NCBI RefSeq assembly: GCF_009176705.1
Contig: NZ_AP021846.1
Span: 466,001-530,000 of the forward strand
DNA: 64,000 nt
Source of the DNA: Pseudoalteromonas sp. A25
Lineage (GTDB): Bacteria > Pseudomonadota > Gammaproteobacteria > Enterobacterales > Alteromonadaceae
Direction: 5' to 3'
The notes under the pieces were generated by a model. That model saw only the letters and a program-made list of their open reading frames with translations. It did no database searches and was not told where the DNA came from. Below are positions 39,884 through 50,409 of the stretch, in pieces. Position 1 is the first letter of the stretch, and each line of letters begins with the position of its first letter. The position numbers and the translations under genes were made by a program.

Positions 39884-42088
39884 ATGGCGTCTGAGCAAGA
39901 TGATTTTTTGTTTTTAGATCATGATGAAGATACGCAAGAAGTAGAAGTTGCAAGCGCCGCTTGGGACATCCTTATTGTGGATGATGATCCTGAAATCCAT
40001 TCAGTAACAACGTTAGCGCTCTCAGGTGTTGAATTTTGGGGGCGTTCACTATTTTTTCATCATGCTTACAGTGGTGCTGAAGCCATAGAAAAGTTAATTC
40101 ATAACCCAGAAATTAGCGTGATGTTGTTAGATGTTGTTATGGAAACCGATGATGCAGGGTTAACCGTAGTTAAACGTGTTCGTGAAGAATTAAAAAATAA
40201 TAATGTGCGTATTATTTTACGAACTGGTCAGCCAGGCCATGCACCTGAAGAACAAGTGATCAGAGATTACGATATCAATGATTACAAAATGAAAACGGAA
40301 TTAACGCGCAGCAAACTAGTCACCTCGATGATGACTGCGGTTCGTTCGTATAGTCAAATTTGCGAGTTAGAAGCGCAAAGTTTAGCGCTGAGCTCAATTT
40401 TGGAAGCGTGCAAAGGCATTTTGGGACATAGCGACATACGTTCTTTTAGCTTGGCGGTAGTGACGCATCTGGCAAGAATTTTAGGCAGTGAACCCAACGG
40501 CATAGTGAGTGGGCAGCTTGGCAATGATAAGCGGGTAACGGTGCTTGGTGGTACAACTCAGTTTCAAGATTCGTTTGGGGAAGGGTTAGAGCAGCTAGAT
40601 AACGGGCGCGTGATCATGCAAGTGCAAAACTGCTTTGACAGCGGCGAGCACCAGCGTACAGAGCATGACATCACCGTTTTGTTAAAAGGCAAAAACCGTA
40701 GTGCCGCTATTTATTTAGAATTAGACGTACAGCCAAGCGAGTCGCAACTGCAATCTATGGAAGTGTTTTTAGCCAATGTCAGTGTTGGCTTAGATAACAT
40801 AAAGCTGTTTAATGAACTTCGCGATGTGGCATATAAAGACCCATTAACTAAACTCCCTAATCGAGCTTGCTTTACCGAGCAAATCGCGAAATATTACAAA
40901 TCGACTAACAGCGATTTATTACTGATTTTAATCGATATTGCACAGTTTTCAGACATTAATAATGGCTTAGGGCAAGAGGTTGGTAATCAGTTACTTATTG
41001 CGGTGATGACCCGCCTCAAGCAAGAGTTTCCACAAACAGAGTTTTTAGCACGTATCGGTGCCGACGTATTCGCCATGCTGCTGCCAGCACATGCGTTTGA
41101 TGAGCGTTTATTTATGGATAGTTTATTAACGCCTTATCAGGTAAATGAGCATGTGTTATCCATTCATTTTAGAGTGGGTGTGTGTGAACAGGGAGATTTT
41201 GCTTCAAGTGGTTTAGATACCCTTAAACTGGCTTACATAGCGCTAAACCAAGCCAAGCAAGAAAATAGAGCGATTGGTCGTTATACACCAGATTTAGAAG
41301 AAAAGATGGCTTGGAAGTTAGGGTTGATACGTCAGTTAAGACAAGATTTTGAGCATCGCAAGTTAGAGGTTTGGTATCAACCGCAGCTGTGTTTTAAAAC
41401 ACTTGAAGTGGTGGGCTGTGAAGCGTTGTTGCGTTGGCCATCAGGTAATGGGCGTTATATCTCTCCAGGTATTTTTGTACCACTGGCTGAAAATGCAGGG
41501 CTCATTGTTGATATTGGGCAGTGGGTGCTTGAGCAGGCATGCGAGCAGCAAAAGAAATTAGCGCAGATGGGCAAAGAGATTAGTATTGCTGTTAATGTGT
41601 CGGTTCCACAGTTTAAAGTACCAAATTATGCACAGAGTATTAAAAATACTCTGCTTGAATACAAAGTAGAGCCAAAATATATCGAACTTGAGGTAACTGA
41701 AAGTGTTGTTATGGATGAAGTTGGGGCTGTGATTGAAACACTCAGAGAGCTAGAAGAGTTTGGCATAGAGGTGGCAATAGATGACTTTGGTACTGGGTTT
41801 TCGTCATTGAGTTACCTGCAGACACTCCCTTTTTCACGATTAAAAATTGATAGAGCATTTATAAAAGATATACCTCAAAACGATTCGGGGGCTATCGCTG
41901 AGTTAGTTATTTCACTTGCGCGTCACCTAGGTAGGAAAACGATAGCCGAAGGGGTTGAAACACAAGAGCAAAGTGACTTCCTACGTAAAATGGGATGCGA
42001 TGAAGTGCAGGGCTTTATGTATGCCAAGCCAATGCCCAGCGATGAACTGATGAACTTTTTAAGAACGTATAAGCCCAAAAGTACCTAG
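39884..42088 (+). CDS. Response-regulator c-di-GMP phosphodiesterase (REC-DUF3369-GGDEF-EAL)
   Basis: This 734-residue protein has a receiver-like domain (ILIVDDDPEIH near residue 29, phospho-Asp in MLLDVVMETDD near 86), a DUF3369 linker, a GGDEF domain starting YKDPLTKLPNRACF near 317, and an EAL domain from about 480. The GGDEF active site reads RIGADVF, so cyclase activity is probably lost. The EAL domain keeps EALLRW near 513, DDFGTGFSS near 642 and the EGVET motif near 690, so it should hydrolyse c-di-GMP in response to phosphorylation. No kinase gene is adjacent. Confidence 0.93.
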   Translation: MASEQDDFLFLDHDEDTQEVEVASAAWDILIVDDDPEIHSVTTLALSGVEFWGRSLFFHHAYSGAEAIEKLIHNPEISVMLLDVVMETDDAGLTVVKRVREELKNNNVRIILRTGQPGHAPEEQVIRDYDINDYKMKTELTRSKLVTSMMTAVRSYSQICELEAQSLALSSILEACKGILGHSDIRSFSLAVVTHLARILGSEPNGIVSGQLGNDKRVTVLGGTTQFQDSFGEGLEQLDNGRVIMQVQNCFDSGEHQRTEHDITVLLKGKNRSAAIYLELDVQPSESQLQSMEVFLANVSVGLDNIKLFNELRDVAYKDPLTKLPNRACFTEQIAKYYKSTNSDLLLILIDIAQFSDINNGLGQEVGNQLLIAVMTRLKQEFPQTEFLARIGADVFAMLLPAHAFDERLFMDSLLTPYQVNEHVLSIHFRVGVCEQGDFASSGLDTLKLAYIALNQAKQENRAIGRYTPDLEEKMAWKLGLIRQLRQDFEHRKLEVWYQPQLCFKTLEVVGCEALLRWPSGNGRYISPGIFVPLAENAGLIVDIGQWVLEQACEQQKKLAQMGKEISIAVNVSVPQFKVPNYAQSIKNTLLEYKVEPKYIELEVTESVVMDEVGAVIETLRELEEFGIEVAIDDFGTGFSSLSYLQTLPFSRLKIDRAFIKDIPQNDSGAIAELVISLARHLGRKTIAEGVETQEQSDFLRKMGCDEVQGFMYAKPMPSDELMNFLRTYKPKST

Positions 42089-42106
42089 AGGGCTTGGCCC
42101 CTCTAG
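42085..42106 (+). terminator. Hairpin after the EAL-domain gene (weak terminator)
   Basis: CTAGAGGG at 42085-42092 pairs perfectly with CCCTCTAG at 42099-42106 around CTTGGC. The arm contains the stop codon. No T-run follows, so termination is uncertain. Confidence 0.4.
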
Positions 42107-42183
42107 CGATTACTAATTTATGGTTTGTGGTGAGATGTATTTGAGCTATAATTCGGCTCTTTTTTATCCTCTAGGCAGTCACT

Positions 42184-44364
42184 ATGAGCACACTCAAAGC
42201 TGAACGTCCGTTATTCTCCTACCCAAAATACTGGGCTGAGTGTTATGGCACAGCACCATTTTTACCAACTACTCGCAAAGAAATGGATGCATTAGGCTGG
42301 GATAGCTGTGACATAGTGTTAGTGACGGGGGATGCGTATGTGGATCACCCCAGTTTTGGCATGGCGGTAATAGGGCGCGTGCTTGAAGCGCAAGGCTTTA
42401 GAGTTGGTATTATTGCCCAGCCGCAATGGTCGAACAAAGATGCCTTTATGAGCCTTGGCAAACCGAATCTATTTTTTGGTGTTACGGCGGGTAATATGGA
42501 CTCGATGATCAATCGTTATACCGCCGAAAAACGCATGCGTCATGATGACGCTTATACGCCAGGTAATATCGGTGGAAAGCGCCCGGATCGCGCGGTTGTG
42601 GTCTATAGCCAGCGTTGCCGTGAGGCCTATAAAGATGTGCCATTGGTGATTGGTGGTATTGAAGCGAGTTTAAGACGTATTGCACATTATGATTATTGGC
42701 AAGAAAAGGTACGTCGTAGCATTATTTTTGATGCCAAGGCAGATATTCTCATTTATGGTAACGCCGAACGCCCGCTGGTGGAAGTTGCCCATCGGATAGC
42801 CAAGGGCGACAGTATTGACGATATTCAAGATGTTCGCGGTACCGCGGTTATTCGTAAAACACCTTTACCACAATGGCGCGGGAGCGATTCTACGGCGATC
42901 GATAAAGTCGGTAAAATTGACCCCATTCCAAATCCCTATGGCGCTGATGATGTTGGGTGCAGCAAGTCAGAGTTTGCTAAAGCTGGCATAGATTTATCAG
43001 CTGATGCGGCCAAGCCAATCATGGTACAGCCTCCGCGCTTAAAGCCTTGGGAAAAAGTATATGTAAAACTCCCCGCTTTTGAGCAGGTGAGTGTCAATAA
43101 ACCACTGTACGCTCATGCTTCTCGTATTTTGCATCAAGAAACAAACCCTGGATGTGCAAGGGCGTTGTTTCAGCGTCATGGCGATCGTTACGTGTGGGTT
43201 AACCCGCCTGCTTTCCCACTTGAAACCGAAGAGATGGATGCTGTATTTGGCCTGCCATATCAACGTGTGCCGCACCCAAGTTATGCTGATGCTAAGATCC
43301 CCGCATATGAGATGATCAAAACATCGGTTAATATTATGCGAGGTTGCTTTGGTGGCTGTAGCTTTTGCTCTATTACTGAGCATGAGGGTCGTATTATTCA
43401 AAGCCGTTCAGAAGAGTCTATTCTTGAAGAAATTGAACAGATCCGAGATAAAGTTCCGGGCTTTACTGGGGTGATTTCTGACCTAGGTGGACCGACTGCC
43501 AATATGTATAAGTTACGCTGTAAGAGTAAAAAGGCAGAAAGCACTTGTCGTCGTTTATCTTGTGTTTACCCTGATATTTGTAAACATATGGACACTGATC
43601 ATACTCCAACAATTGAGCTCTATCGAAAAGCACGCGATGTAGAAGGGATAAAGAAAATTCTGATAGCGTCAGGTGTGCGTTATGACTTGGCTATTGAAGA
43701 CCCACGTTATGTTAAAGAGTTGGTCACGCATCACGTTGGTGGTTATTTAAAAATTGCGCCAGAGCACACAGAGCAGGGACCTTTATCTAAAATGATGAAG
43801 CCTGGAATGGGAACTTACGATAAATTCAAGGCGTTGTTTGATAAATACTCTAAAGAGGCCGGTAAAAAGCAATATCTGATACCTTACTTTATTTCTGCTC
43901 ACCCAGGCACAACAGATGAAGACATGGTCAACATGGCGCTGTGGCTAAAAGCCAATGATTTTAAACTAGATCAGGTGCAAAATTTTTACCCGTCGCCTAT
44001 GGCAAATGCCACGACTATCTATCACACAGAAATGAACTCATTGCGTAATATCAAAAATAATAAAGAGCATGTGAGTGTGCCTAAAGGCGCGCGTCAAAGA
44101 AGGTTGCATAAAGCCATTTTACGTTATCATGATCCATCAGGTTGGCCGATGATAAGAGAGGCTTTACGAAGCATGGGTAAAGCTAATCTAATCGGTAAGG
44201 GTCCTAATTGCTTGGTGCCCGAAGAAGGAAGGGCTGAAAAAGGGCAACGGCCAAATAGAGCTAAGTCAGGGCGTGCGGCTTTGACACGTCACACTGGTTT
44301 TAGCCAGTTCAAAAAAGCCAATACCAAGCCAAAGGTGTCGAGTAACAGGCAAAGAGCTAAGTAA
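42184..44364 (+). CDS. ygiQ: YgiQ family radical SAM protein
   Basis: This 726-residue protein has the YgiQ N-terminal domain ([38 protein letters not shown] near residue 36) and a radical-SAM barrel with the iron-sulphur motif [17 protein letters not shown] near residue 387. A basic, poorly structured C-terminal tail follows. The family is widespread in proteobacteria, and its reaction is unknown. It stands alone between two hairpins. Confidence 0.93.
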   Translation: MSTLKAERPLFSYPKYWAECYGTAPFLPTTRKEMDALGWDSCDIVLVTGDAYVDHPSFGMAVIGRVLEAQGFRVGIIAQPQWSNKDAFMSLGKPNLFFGVTAGNMDSMINRYTAEKRMRHDDAYTPGNIGGKRPDRAVVVYSQRCREAYKDVPLVIGGIEASLRRIAHYDYWQEKVRRSIIFDAKADILIYGNAERPLVEVAHRIAKGDSIDDIQDVRGTAVIRKTPLPQWRGSDSTAIDKVGKIDPIPNPYGADDVGCSKSEFAKAGIDLSADAAKPIMVQPPRLKPWEKVYVKLPAFEQVSVNKPLYAHASRILHQETNPGCARALFQRHGDRYVWVNPPAFPLETEEMDAVFGLPYQRVPHPSYADAKIPAYEMIKTSVNIMRGCFGGCSFCSITEHEGRIIQSRSEESILEEIEQIRDKVPGFTGVISDLGGPTANMYKLRCKSKKAESTCRRLSCVYPDICKHMDTDHTPTIELYRKARDVEGIKKILIASGVRYDLAIEDPRYVKELVTHHVGGYLKIAPEHTEQGPLSKMMKPGMGTYDKFKALFDKYSKEAGKKQYLIPYFISAHPGTTDEDMVNMALWLKANDFKLDQVQNFYPSPMANATTIYHTEMNSLRNIKNNKEHVSVPKGARQRRLHKAILRYHDPSGWPMIREALRSMGKANLIGKGPNCLVPEEGRAEKGQRPNRAKSGRAALTRHTGFSQFKKANTKPKVSSNRQRAK

Positions 44365-44390
44365 CCATCAGAGCTTAGTTAATCGAATTG

Positions 44391-44412
44391 AAAAGGGCCA
44401 TTGTGCCCTTTT
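44391..44412 (+). terminator. Terminator between ygiQ and the convergent TRAP-binding-protein gene
   Basis: AAAAGGGC at 44391-44398 pairs with GCCCTTTT at 44405-44412 around CATTGT, followed by TGCGTTTTTT. It serves both converging genes. Confidence 0.88.
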
Positions 44413-44420
44413 TGCGTTTT

Positions 44421-45548
44421 TTAGTTGTGCGCCGCATCATAAAATTTGCTAAATAACGCCTCATCCCCCAGCAAGTTTTGTTTAAATGAGCGCCATTGCG
44501 GAAGTTGATGGCCAGCTTTTGCATGCCATTGTGCTATTTCATCAACCGAAGGCGTGTAGAACTGTGTGCCAAGCTGTTTTAAAGCTAATTCACAATATTG
44601 CTCTACACGCGGGATCTGCGCCAAATGTTCATGAAAGGTTTTTTCAGACGCATCTAATAAGGCTTGTCTCAATTTAGAGGGAAGTCCATTAAACCAAGAT
44701 TGATTTACTACCAACAACCAACCGTCTTGAACGCTCTTAATTTGTGAAATAACGCCTAAATGTTCTTTTAAGTTACCCGGACCATTAAAAAGTCCGACAA
44801 CAGAGGGGTCAAGTGCTTCAATGCGGCCTCCTTTAGCTAAAGTGGCAGCCTTTTTCCAAGGCACTCTGACCGCGGAGGTGCCGCACAAATCGTAGAACTG
44901 TTGCAGCACTTTACTCGCTGGTATCCTAAATACTACGTCATGCATATCATTAGGAGTTTTTATGGTTTTTCCATAGTGCTTGGTTGAAGTAGCGGTACGG
45001 GTGCCGGGTAAATAATGCATTAAAATTTGCAACTTCCCTTGCTGATGAATTTTGTCGATAATTTGCTCTTGCCAAATTTTAGAGGATAGTAGCTTTAGAT
45101 AATTATGTCGCTCTGAGCACCAAAATGGAATATTTAGAATATCCAGTGCGCTAAGAATTGGTGTGAGGTTTGATACGGAGATAAGCGCACCATGGATAGA
45201 TCCTCTAGCAACTAAAGCAGTCAACTCTGTACCGACTCCTAATGCACCCTTGTGAAAAATATCAAAATATATTTTTTCGTCACTGAATTGCTCTATATTT
45301 TTTTTAAGCTGTTGATGCATATGTGGGCATGAGCGCCATTGCTTTGTATCGTACGGTGATGCAAAGATCATCTTTGCAAAGGCCTTATTACACTTTTCAA
45401 GCTCTGAGCCGCTTTTTTTATTACAGTGCTCTTTCGCCATGATAGGCATAGGTAGAGCAAGCCCAGCACCTAGCAAGGCCATATTTTTTGTAAAGCTCCT
45501 ACGCGTTTTGTTAATCCTGTTGCAATATTTATCTTTATCTAGGGTCAT
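44421..45548 (-). CDS. TRAP-type solute-binding protein (DctP family), Tat signal
   Basis: From the Met at 45548 (MTLDKDKY) the protein is 375 residues with a twin-arginine signal, KTRRSFTKNMALLGAGLALPMPIMA; an upstream start at 45605 adds an unlikely leader. The DctP fold is visible in ALVARGSIHGALISVSNLTPILSALDILNIPFWC and the ligand-Arg region VVFRIPASKVLQQFYDLCGTSAVRVPW. No TRAP membrane subunits (DctQ/DctM) lie nearby. It is divergent from a sensor histidine kinase gene, so it may be the ligand-binding input of that sensor rather than part of a transporter. Confidence 0.85.
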   Translation of the reverse strand: MTLDKDKYCNRINKTRRSFTKNMALLGAGLALPMPIMAKEHCNKKSGSELEKCNKAFAKMIFASPYDTKQWRSCPHMHQQLKKNIEQFSDEKIYFDIFHKGALGVGTELTALVARGSIHGALISVSNLTPILSALDILNIPFWCSERHNYLKLLSSKIWQEQIIDKIHQQGKLQILMHYLPGTRTATSTKHYGKTIKTPNDMHDVVFRIPASKVLQQFYDLCGTSAVRVPWKKAATLAKGGRIEALDPSVVGLFNGPGNLKEHLGVISQIKSVQDGWLLVVNQSWFNGLPSKLRQALLDASEKTFHEHLAQIPRVEQYCELALKQLGTQFYTPSVDEIAQWHAKAGHQLPQWRSFKQNLLGDEALFSKFYDAAHN

Positions 45549-45665
45549 ACTGCTTACGACACTTACTGAGTAGTTATATAAGCTTAGCAGAGAAGTTACC
45601 GACATTGGTGTTGAGTGGTTTATTTACTAAGCTTAAATGCATAACCCATTGTTGAGAGTGTATTT

Positions 45666-47120
45666 GTGCAAATTTCACAATCAAAGTTAATGTTTAAATT
45701 GGTACTTACGGTCGGAGGGGCGATATGTATGCTTATCATTTGGCTATTTGTATCTTCTACTCAGCAGTATCTAAATACTGAAAAAAGACTAAGTCACTTG
45801 CATCATCTTTTTCATCAAGTGCAACAAACCTATGCGGTTGCGGCGCAGCAACCGCAACGTATATCAGAGTATAAGGTCGCATTACAGTCCTTTTTAGGCA
45901 CGTTAGTTGAAAATAAAAGCCTTTTGACTGGCAGCTTGGATGAGGCATCGTTGGCATGGCTAAACGATTTAAGAGTCGATGCTTCAATAAAGGATGAAGC
46001 GTTGCTGCAGCAGCATGAGAGGTTAGTGCAGGCATTTTTAGCATTGCCCAACTCTGCGAGCACTTCAGCTTGGCAAAACAATTTAAAATGGTGGTCGTTG
46101 TTAGTTATGGCAATGATCCTCTGGGGGGCGCTTTTATACTGCCTGTATCGAAAGCTGGCCTACAGCATTGTGCTAACACAGCAAGTGTTAATGGCAGCGA
46201 AAGGCGCACAGTCATATCAACTACCCGAAGCGCTATCAGGTCAACTAGCTGCAGAGCAAGAGTTAACTGAGTTGCTTAAATTTATTGATGTATTGGCGAC
46301 TAGGCTAGACGAAGTTCACTCACGATTTATTGAAGAAGCGCAAGAAGCTACGCTCGGAAGTATGACACAAGGTTTTTCAAAATCTTTATTAAAAACAGTG
46401 GAGCACGCTGCAACACATCAAAAGCGCCTCACTACAATAATGAACAAGCTTGATAGTGGCCAGGTTAATGACGAGCAAATTACACAATTACATACCAAAT
46501 CGCGTCAGATCTTGAATCAATTGGATGAAGAGTTGGCTAATGTTTACGAGCTTTTGGCAGATTTTGAGCAGATCTCTAATTACCATCAATTTGATATTGA
46601 AGTTGAGTTTAACCTCAAAACATTGGTAGAGGGGGTGTTTGCTCGACATCATCAAGAGCTCGCTGTTGAGCAGTTTCACGTCAGTTATGAGATCCCAGAT
46701 AATTTGAAATTGAACAGTGCACCAGCGGTGTTTGAACAAATATACCATCACTGTATTAGCAACAGTGTTAAGCACGCAAAGAGCAATGATAGAGTTTTGC
46801 ACATTGTTGTTTCTGCAATGGTTGTGAATGACTATGTGCATTTGTATTTTAAAGATGATGGGGTTGGGATAGATAGCGAGTTGTTACCCATTTTAGCTGA
46901 ACCCACTTTGAACTCTAGGCAGCATTTCGGTAAGCATGGGCTGGGTTTAAGCGTGATCCATCACTTGGTAAGAGACAAACTTCATGGTGAGTTTAAGATC
47001 CAAAGTCCCGCTCATGGTGGAGCCTGTATTCACATTGTATTAGAGAAAACCCATTTTGAATTAGACGTTTCAGGTAGCAAGGGCAACCATCGTAAACAAA
47101 ATGCTAAAAACCCACTTTAA
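45666..47120 (+). CDS. Sensor histidine kinase with unusual phosphoacceptor region
   Basis: This 484-residue protein has two membrane helices (about 10-30 and 143-162) around a periplasmic helical domain, a dimerisation region and a HATPase domain with N-box HHCISNSVKHA near 360, G1-box KDDGVGID near 395 and G2-box GKHGLGLSV near 419. Where the H-box should be, the sequence reads LGSMTQGFSKSLLKTVEHA: the family pattern G-x-AHE is replaced by G-F-SKS, so the usual phosphoacceptor His is absent. It may be a pseudokinase or use another His. It is divergent from the TRAP-binding-protein gene, its probable sensory partner. No response regulator is adjacent. Confidence 0.85.
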   Translation: MQISQSKLMFKLVLTVGGAICMLIIWLFVSSTQQYLNTEKRLSHLHHLFHQVQQTYAVAAQQPQRISEYKVALQSFLGTLVENKSLLTGSLDEASLAWLNDLRVDASIKDEALLQQHERLVQAFLALPNSASTSAWQNNLKWWSLLVMAMILWGALLYCLYRKLAYSIVLTQQVLMAAKGAQSYQLPEALSGQLAAEQELTELLKFIDVLATRLDEVHSRFIEEAQEATLGSMTQGFSKSLLKTVEHAATHQKRLTTIMNKLDSGQVNDEQITQLHTKSRQILNQLDEELANVYELLADFEQISNYHQFDIEVEFNLKTLVEGVFARHHQELAVEQFHVSYEIPDNLKLNSAPAVFEQIYHHCISNSVKHAKSNDRVLHIVVSAMVVNDYVHLYFKDDGVGIDSELLPILAEPTLNSRQHFGKHGLGLSVIHHLVRDKLHGEFKIQSPAHGGACIHIVLEKTHFELDVSGSKGNHRKQNAKNPL

Positions 47121-47127
47121 GTAACTA

Positions 47128-47289
47128 ATACCAATTGCATTAAATTGGTGATCAGATATTGCGACAGATAAATGGCTTAGTGACAAGGCAAATATTTCGC
47201 TATGTAGTTATTCTACATGAGAAATATTTAACGCAGTTAATGAGTTATTTAGCTCGCTAGAATGATCAATGTATTAATAAAATTGGTAT
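47128..47289. repeat. MITE-like palindromic intergenic repeat
   Basis: Terminal inverted repeats ATACCAATT at 47128-47136 and AATTGGTAT at 47281-47289 bound a 162-bp segment. At its centre is a long hairpin: AAATATTTC 47190-47198 with GAAATATTT 47221-47229, and inside it ATGTAG 47202-47207 with CTACAT 47213-47218. There is no coding capacity. Elements opening with ATACCAATTGCATTAA recur in Alteromonadales genomes to my knowledge; no second copy was seen in this window. Confidence 0.75.
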
Positions 47290-47317
47290 AACTGTTATTT
47301 ATAATGGCTGGGCATAA

Positions 47318-47342
47318 AAAAGGCTGCAATGAGCAGCCTTTT
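47318..47342. terminator. Terminator of the DUF885 gene (bidirectional)
   Basis: AAAAGGCTGC at 47318-47327 pairs perfectly with GCAGCCTTTT at 47333-47342 around AATGA. The A-run on its left serves as the T-run for the leftward DUF885 gene; the histidine kinase gene approaches from the other side. Confidence 0.88.
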
Positions 47343-47363
47343 AAGAGTGATTAAATTACGTTA

Positions 47364-49193
47364 TTAGGCTTTTTTGCTAGCAACCCATTGGTCAACAAAG
47401 CGCTCTAATACATTCAATGGAAGAGGACCATTTTTAAGTACCACATCATGGAATTGGCGGATATCAAACTTATCACCAAGCTCTTTCTTTGCCGCTTCTC
47501 TTAGCTCAAGGATTTTTAACATACCAATCTTATAAGCGGTAGCCTGAGACGGCATCACGATGTGACGTTCAACCATTTTTACACCATCAGACTTAGCGTT
47601 AGGTGTATTGTTTACGTAGTAATCAATACCTTCTTGGCGTGTCCACTTCATTGCGTGAATACCAGTGTCTACCACAAGACGACATGCACGCCATAGCTCC
47701 ATAGCTAAGCGACCAAAGTCTGAATAAGGGTCTTTGTAAAGTCCCATTTCTTTAGGTACTAGTTCAGAGTACAAGCCCCAACCCTCTACATAAGCGGTTA
47801 CGCGACCAAATTTTCTGAATTTAGGCACACCTTCAAGCTCTTGTGCAATTGCAATTTGCATGTGGTGCCCAGGAAGGCCTTCATGATAAGCAAGTGCTTC
47901 CATTTGGTAAGTTGGCATGGCTTCCATGTCATATAGGTTTGCGTAGTAAATGCCAGGGCGAGAACCATCTGGTGAAGGTTGCTGGTAGAAGGCTTTACCC
48001 GCGGCTTTTTCTCTAAATGCTTCAACACGCTTTACAATCATGTCCGCTTTTGGCTTTACAATGAATAGCTCATCTAGACGAGATTTCATGTTGTCGATCA
48101 ATGCGGTCGCTTCTTTTAAATACTGTTCTTTACCTTCTTCGGTATTTGGTAAATAAAACTGCTTATCGGTCTTCATGAATTCCATGAACGCCTTTAAGTC
48201 ACCTTTAAAGCCAACTTTGTCCTTAATTTCGCGCATCTCATCATGAATACGCGCTACTTCAGACAAACCAATTTTGTGAATTTCTTCAGCGGTTAAATCT
48301 GTGGTTGTAGTGCGAGCAAGTGCATTGTTGAAAAAGGCTTCGCCATCAGGGAACTTCCAAGCACCGTCACGAGTGTCAGCACGTTTTTCTAATTGCTCTA
48401 GGTAGCTGATTAACTTGCTATAAGCAGGCTTTACTGCCACTTTTAACGCCTCTGTTGCTTGTGCAACGAGTGCTGATTTTTCGTTTTCATCAATGCTTAG
48501 TTTGTTTATTTTACGCTTAAAGTCAGCCAATAGCGTAGAGTCTTTACCACTTTCAAATGGGGCACCAACAATGATGTTTTCACTTGATTCAATAACATAA
48601 GGAAACACAAACTTAGGCGCAATAATGCCTTTGTCAGCTCTGATTTTTAAATTATCAATCAGTTGGTCAAATACTTTAGGAACACCATTTAAACGTGAAA
48701 TATATGCTTGTGCATCTTTTACATCTGTAATTTGGTGTTGGTTGATTAAAAATGCTGCCACCATTGAGTGTGTACCAAACATTTGGTTCACAGGGTAATT
48801 GTGGTAACGCCATTTAAAATCTGCAATTTCATTTTCTAAGTTTTGCTTCATCAAGTCATAGCTAACTTGTGTCGCTTCATCGAGCTTGCTGCGATCGATA
48901 GTTTTCAATGTGGCTAAATCTTTTTTAGTCAGCGCTAAATCTTCAAGATCGCGAGCTTCGCTTTCATCATCCCATTTATCATAGTCTTTTTTAATACCCA
49001 TATAGGTTTGATAAATAGGACTGCGCATAACACCACGCATAAATACTTCTTCAAAAAAGGCATTGGCCTTTTCTACTTCACTTTGCTCGACTTGTTGAAC
49101 TTGTTGTGTAGGAGCCGGTTTTTCAGCAGTTTGCTGGCAACCACCTAGTAACGCTACGCTGATAGCTGCAGCAATAACAGTGAGTTTACGCAT
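47364..49193 (-). CDS. DUF885 family lipoprotein, putative metallopeptidase
   Basis: From the Met at 49193 (AAAGG ribosome site) the protein is 609 residues with a lipoprotein signal and lipobox LLGGC near residue 19; a start at 49280 would add 29 residues before it. The DUF885 signature HEGLPGHHMQ lies near residue 437 in a helical zinc-peptidase-like domain, with YVEGWGLYSE near 469. Family members are thought to be carboxypeptidase-like enzymes. It should be anchored in the outer membrane facing the periplasm. It is monocistronic with its own terminator. Confidence 0.88.
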   Translation of the reverse strand: MRKLTVIAAAISVALLGGCQQTAEKPAPTQQVQQVEQSEVEKANAFFEEVFMRGVMRSPIYQTYMGIKKDYDKWDDESEARDLEDLALTKKDLATLKTIDRSKLDEATQVSYDLMKQNLENEIADFKWRYHNYPVNQMFGTHSMVAAFLINQHQITDVKDAQAYISRLNGVPKVFDQLIDNLKIRADKGIIAPKFVFPYVIESSENIIVGAPFESGKDSTLLADFKRKINKLSIDENEKSALVAQATEALKVAVKPAYSKLISYLEQLEKRADTRDGAWKFPDGEAFFNNALARTTTTDLTAEEIHKIGLSEVARIHDEMREIKDKVGFKGDLKAFMEFMKTDKQFYLPNTEEGKEQYLKEATALIDNMKSRLDELFIVKPKADMIVKRVEAFREKAAGKAFYQQPSPDGSRPGIYYANLYDMEAMPTYQMEALAYHEGLPGHHMQIAIAQELEGVPKFRKFGRVTAYVEGWGLYSELVPKEMGLYKDPYSDFGRLAMELWRACRLVVDTGIHAMKWTRQEGIDYYVNNTPNAKSDGVKMVERHIVMPSQATAYKIGMLKILELREAAKKELGDKFDIRQFHDVVLKNGPLPLNVLERFVDQWVASKKA

Positions 49194-49272
49194 TGTTTTA
49201 CCTTTGTTGTTATTTAGGAGCCTAAGGCTCAGTCTTAAAATTGTACGACCGTTGGCGATTAAAACGCTTAAT

Positions 49273-50409
49273 CTAAACAAATGATTGTAGCAGGTCGTTT
49301 AAATATCTGTGGCCCTTATTTGTAACTAACCATGAATCACCTTGATCCAGCAGTAGCCCGTTTTTTTGTGCTTGATTTAGCTGGCCTTCAATTTCTATAA
49401 GAGGAAGACCCGTAAAGTCAACAAAAGCTTGCTTTGAACATGGTTGTTGCAAACGAAAGCAATTCATAAAAAATTCAAATGATCTATCTTGTGGTGCTAC
49501 TTGCCAGCTTTCGTATAAATAAGGTTTAGTTAAGTCCATATAACCTCTAGGGTGCTTAACTTTTACCGTACGCAAAATCGCGCCATCACTTGGTTGCGTA
49601 ATTTTGCCATGAGCGCCACAGCCAATCCCAAGATAATCGCCAAACTGCCAATAATTTAAGTTGTGCTTACATTGATAGCCTGATTTTGCATAGCCTGATA
49701 TTTCATACTGATGATAACCTGCTTGTGCTAGTAGAGCTTGACCTTGCTCTTGAATGTCCCACAGGATTTCGTCTTCTGGCAGTTTAGGTGGTTTAGAGGC
49801 AAATTGCGTATTTGGCTCAATGGTTAATTGGTACCAAGAAATATGTGGTGGTGCTAAATCAATAACGCGTTGCAGATCGCTTAAGGCATCGCTCAAGCTT
49901 TGGTTGGGTAGACCATGCATTAGGTCCATGTTAAAAGAGGCTAAGCCAGCTTGCTTGGCTTCGTAAGCTGCATTGATCGCTTCTTGCTCACCATGGATCC
50001 GTCCAAGCGCTGTTAATTTATCTTCTTGGAGACTTTGCACCCCAATCGAAATTCGATTGATCCCCGCAGCTACATAGTGTTTAAAACGGTCGGTCTCAAC
50101 GGTGCCAGGGTTTGCTTCAAGGGTAATTTCAATACCTTGTTCAAACTCTATGAGCTTGTTTATCTCTTGCAGTAAGTAATCATACGCATCGGCTGATAGC
50201 AAACTCGGTGTGCCGCCACCAATAAAAATACTGTGTAACTTTCTTTGCTGCACGAGGTGCAAGTCTGCTTTTAAATCATTCAACAGATGTTGCACATATT
50301 CTTGTTCAGGAATATTGCCCTTTAGGCTGTGGCTATTAAAGTCACAGTAAGGACATTTTTGTACACACCAAGGAACGTGTATATATAAACTTAATGGTGG
50401 TAATTTCAC
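49273..50409 (-). CDS. hemW: HemW, haem chaperone/radical SAM protein
   Basis: This 378-residue radical SAM protein begins [25 protein letters not shown], with the three-Cys cluster near residues 15-22. It carries [10 protein letters not shown] near 63 and EANPGTVE near 98. HemW was long annotated as oxygen-independent coproporphyrinogen oxidase but is a haem-binding chaperone. Its place after rdgB (4-bp overlap) is the standard proteobacterial order and separates it from true HemN. Confidence 0.94.
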   Translation of the reverse strand: MKLPPLSLYIHVPWCVQKCPYCDFNSHSLKGNIPEQEYVQHLLNDLKADLHLVQQRKLHSIFIGGGTPSLLSADAYDYLLQEINKLIEFEQGIEITLEANPGTVETDRFKHYVAAGINRISIGVQSLQEDKLTALGRIHGEQEAINAAYEAKQAGLASFNMDLMHGLPNQSLSDALSDLQRVIDLAPPHISWYQLTIEPNTQFASKPPKLPEDEILWDIQEQGQALLAQAGYHQYEISGYAKSGYQCKHNLNYWQFGDYLGIGCGAHGKITQPSDGAILRTVKVKHPRGYMDLTKPYLYESWQVAPQDRSFEFFMNCFRLQQPCSKQAFVDFTGLPLIEIEGQLNQAQKNGLLLDQGDSWLVTNKGHRYLNDLLQSFV

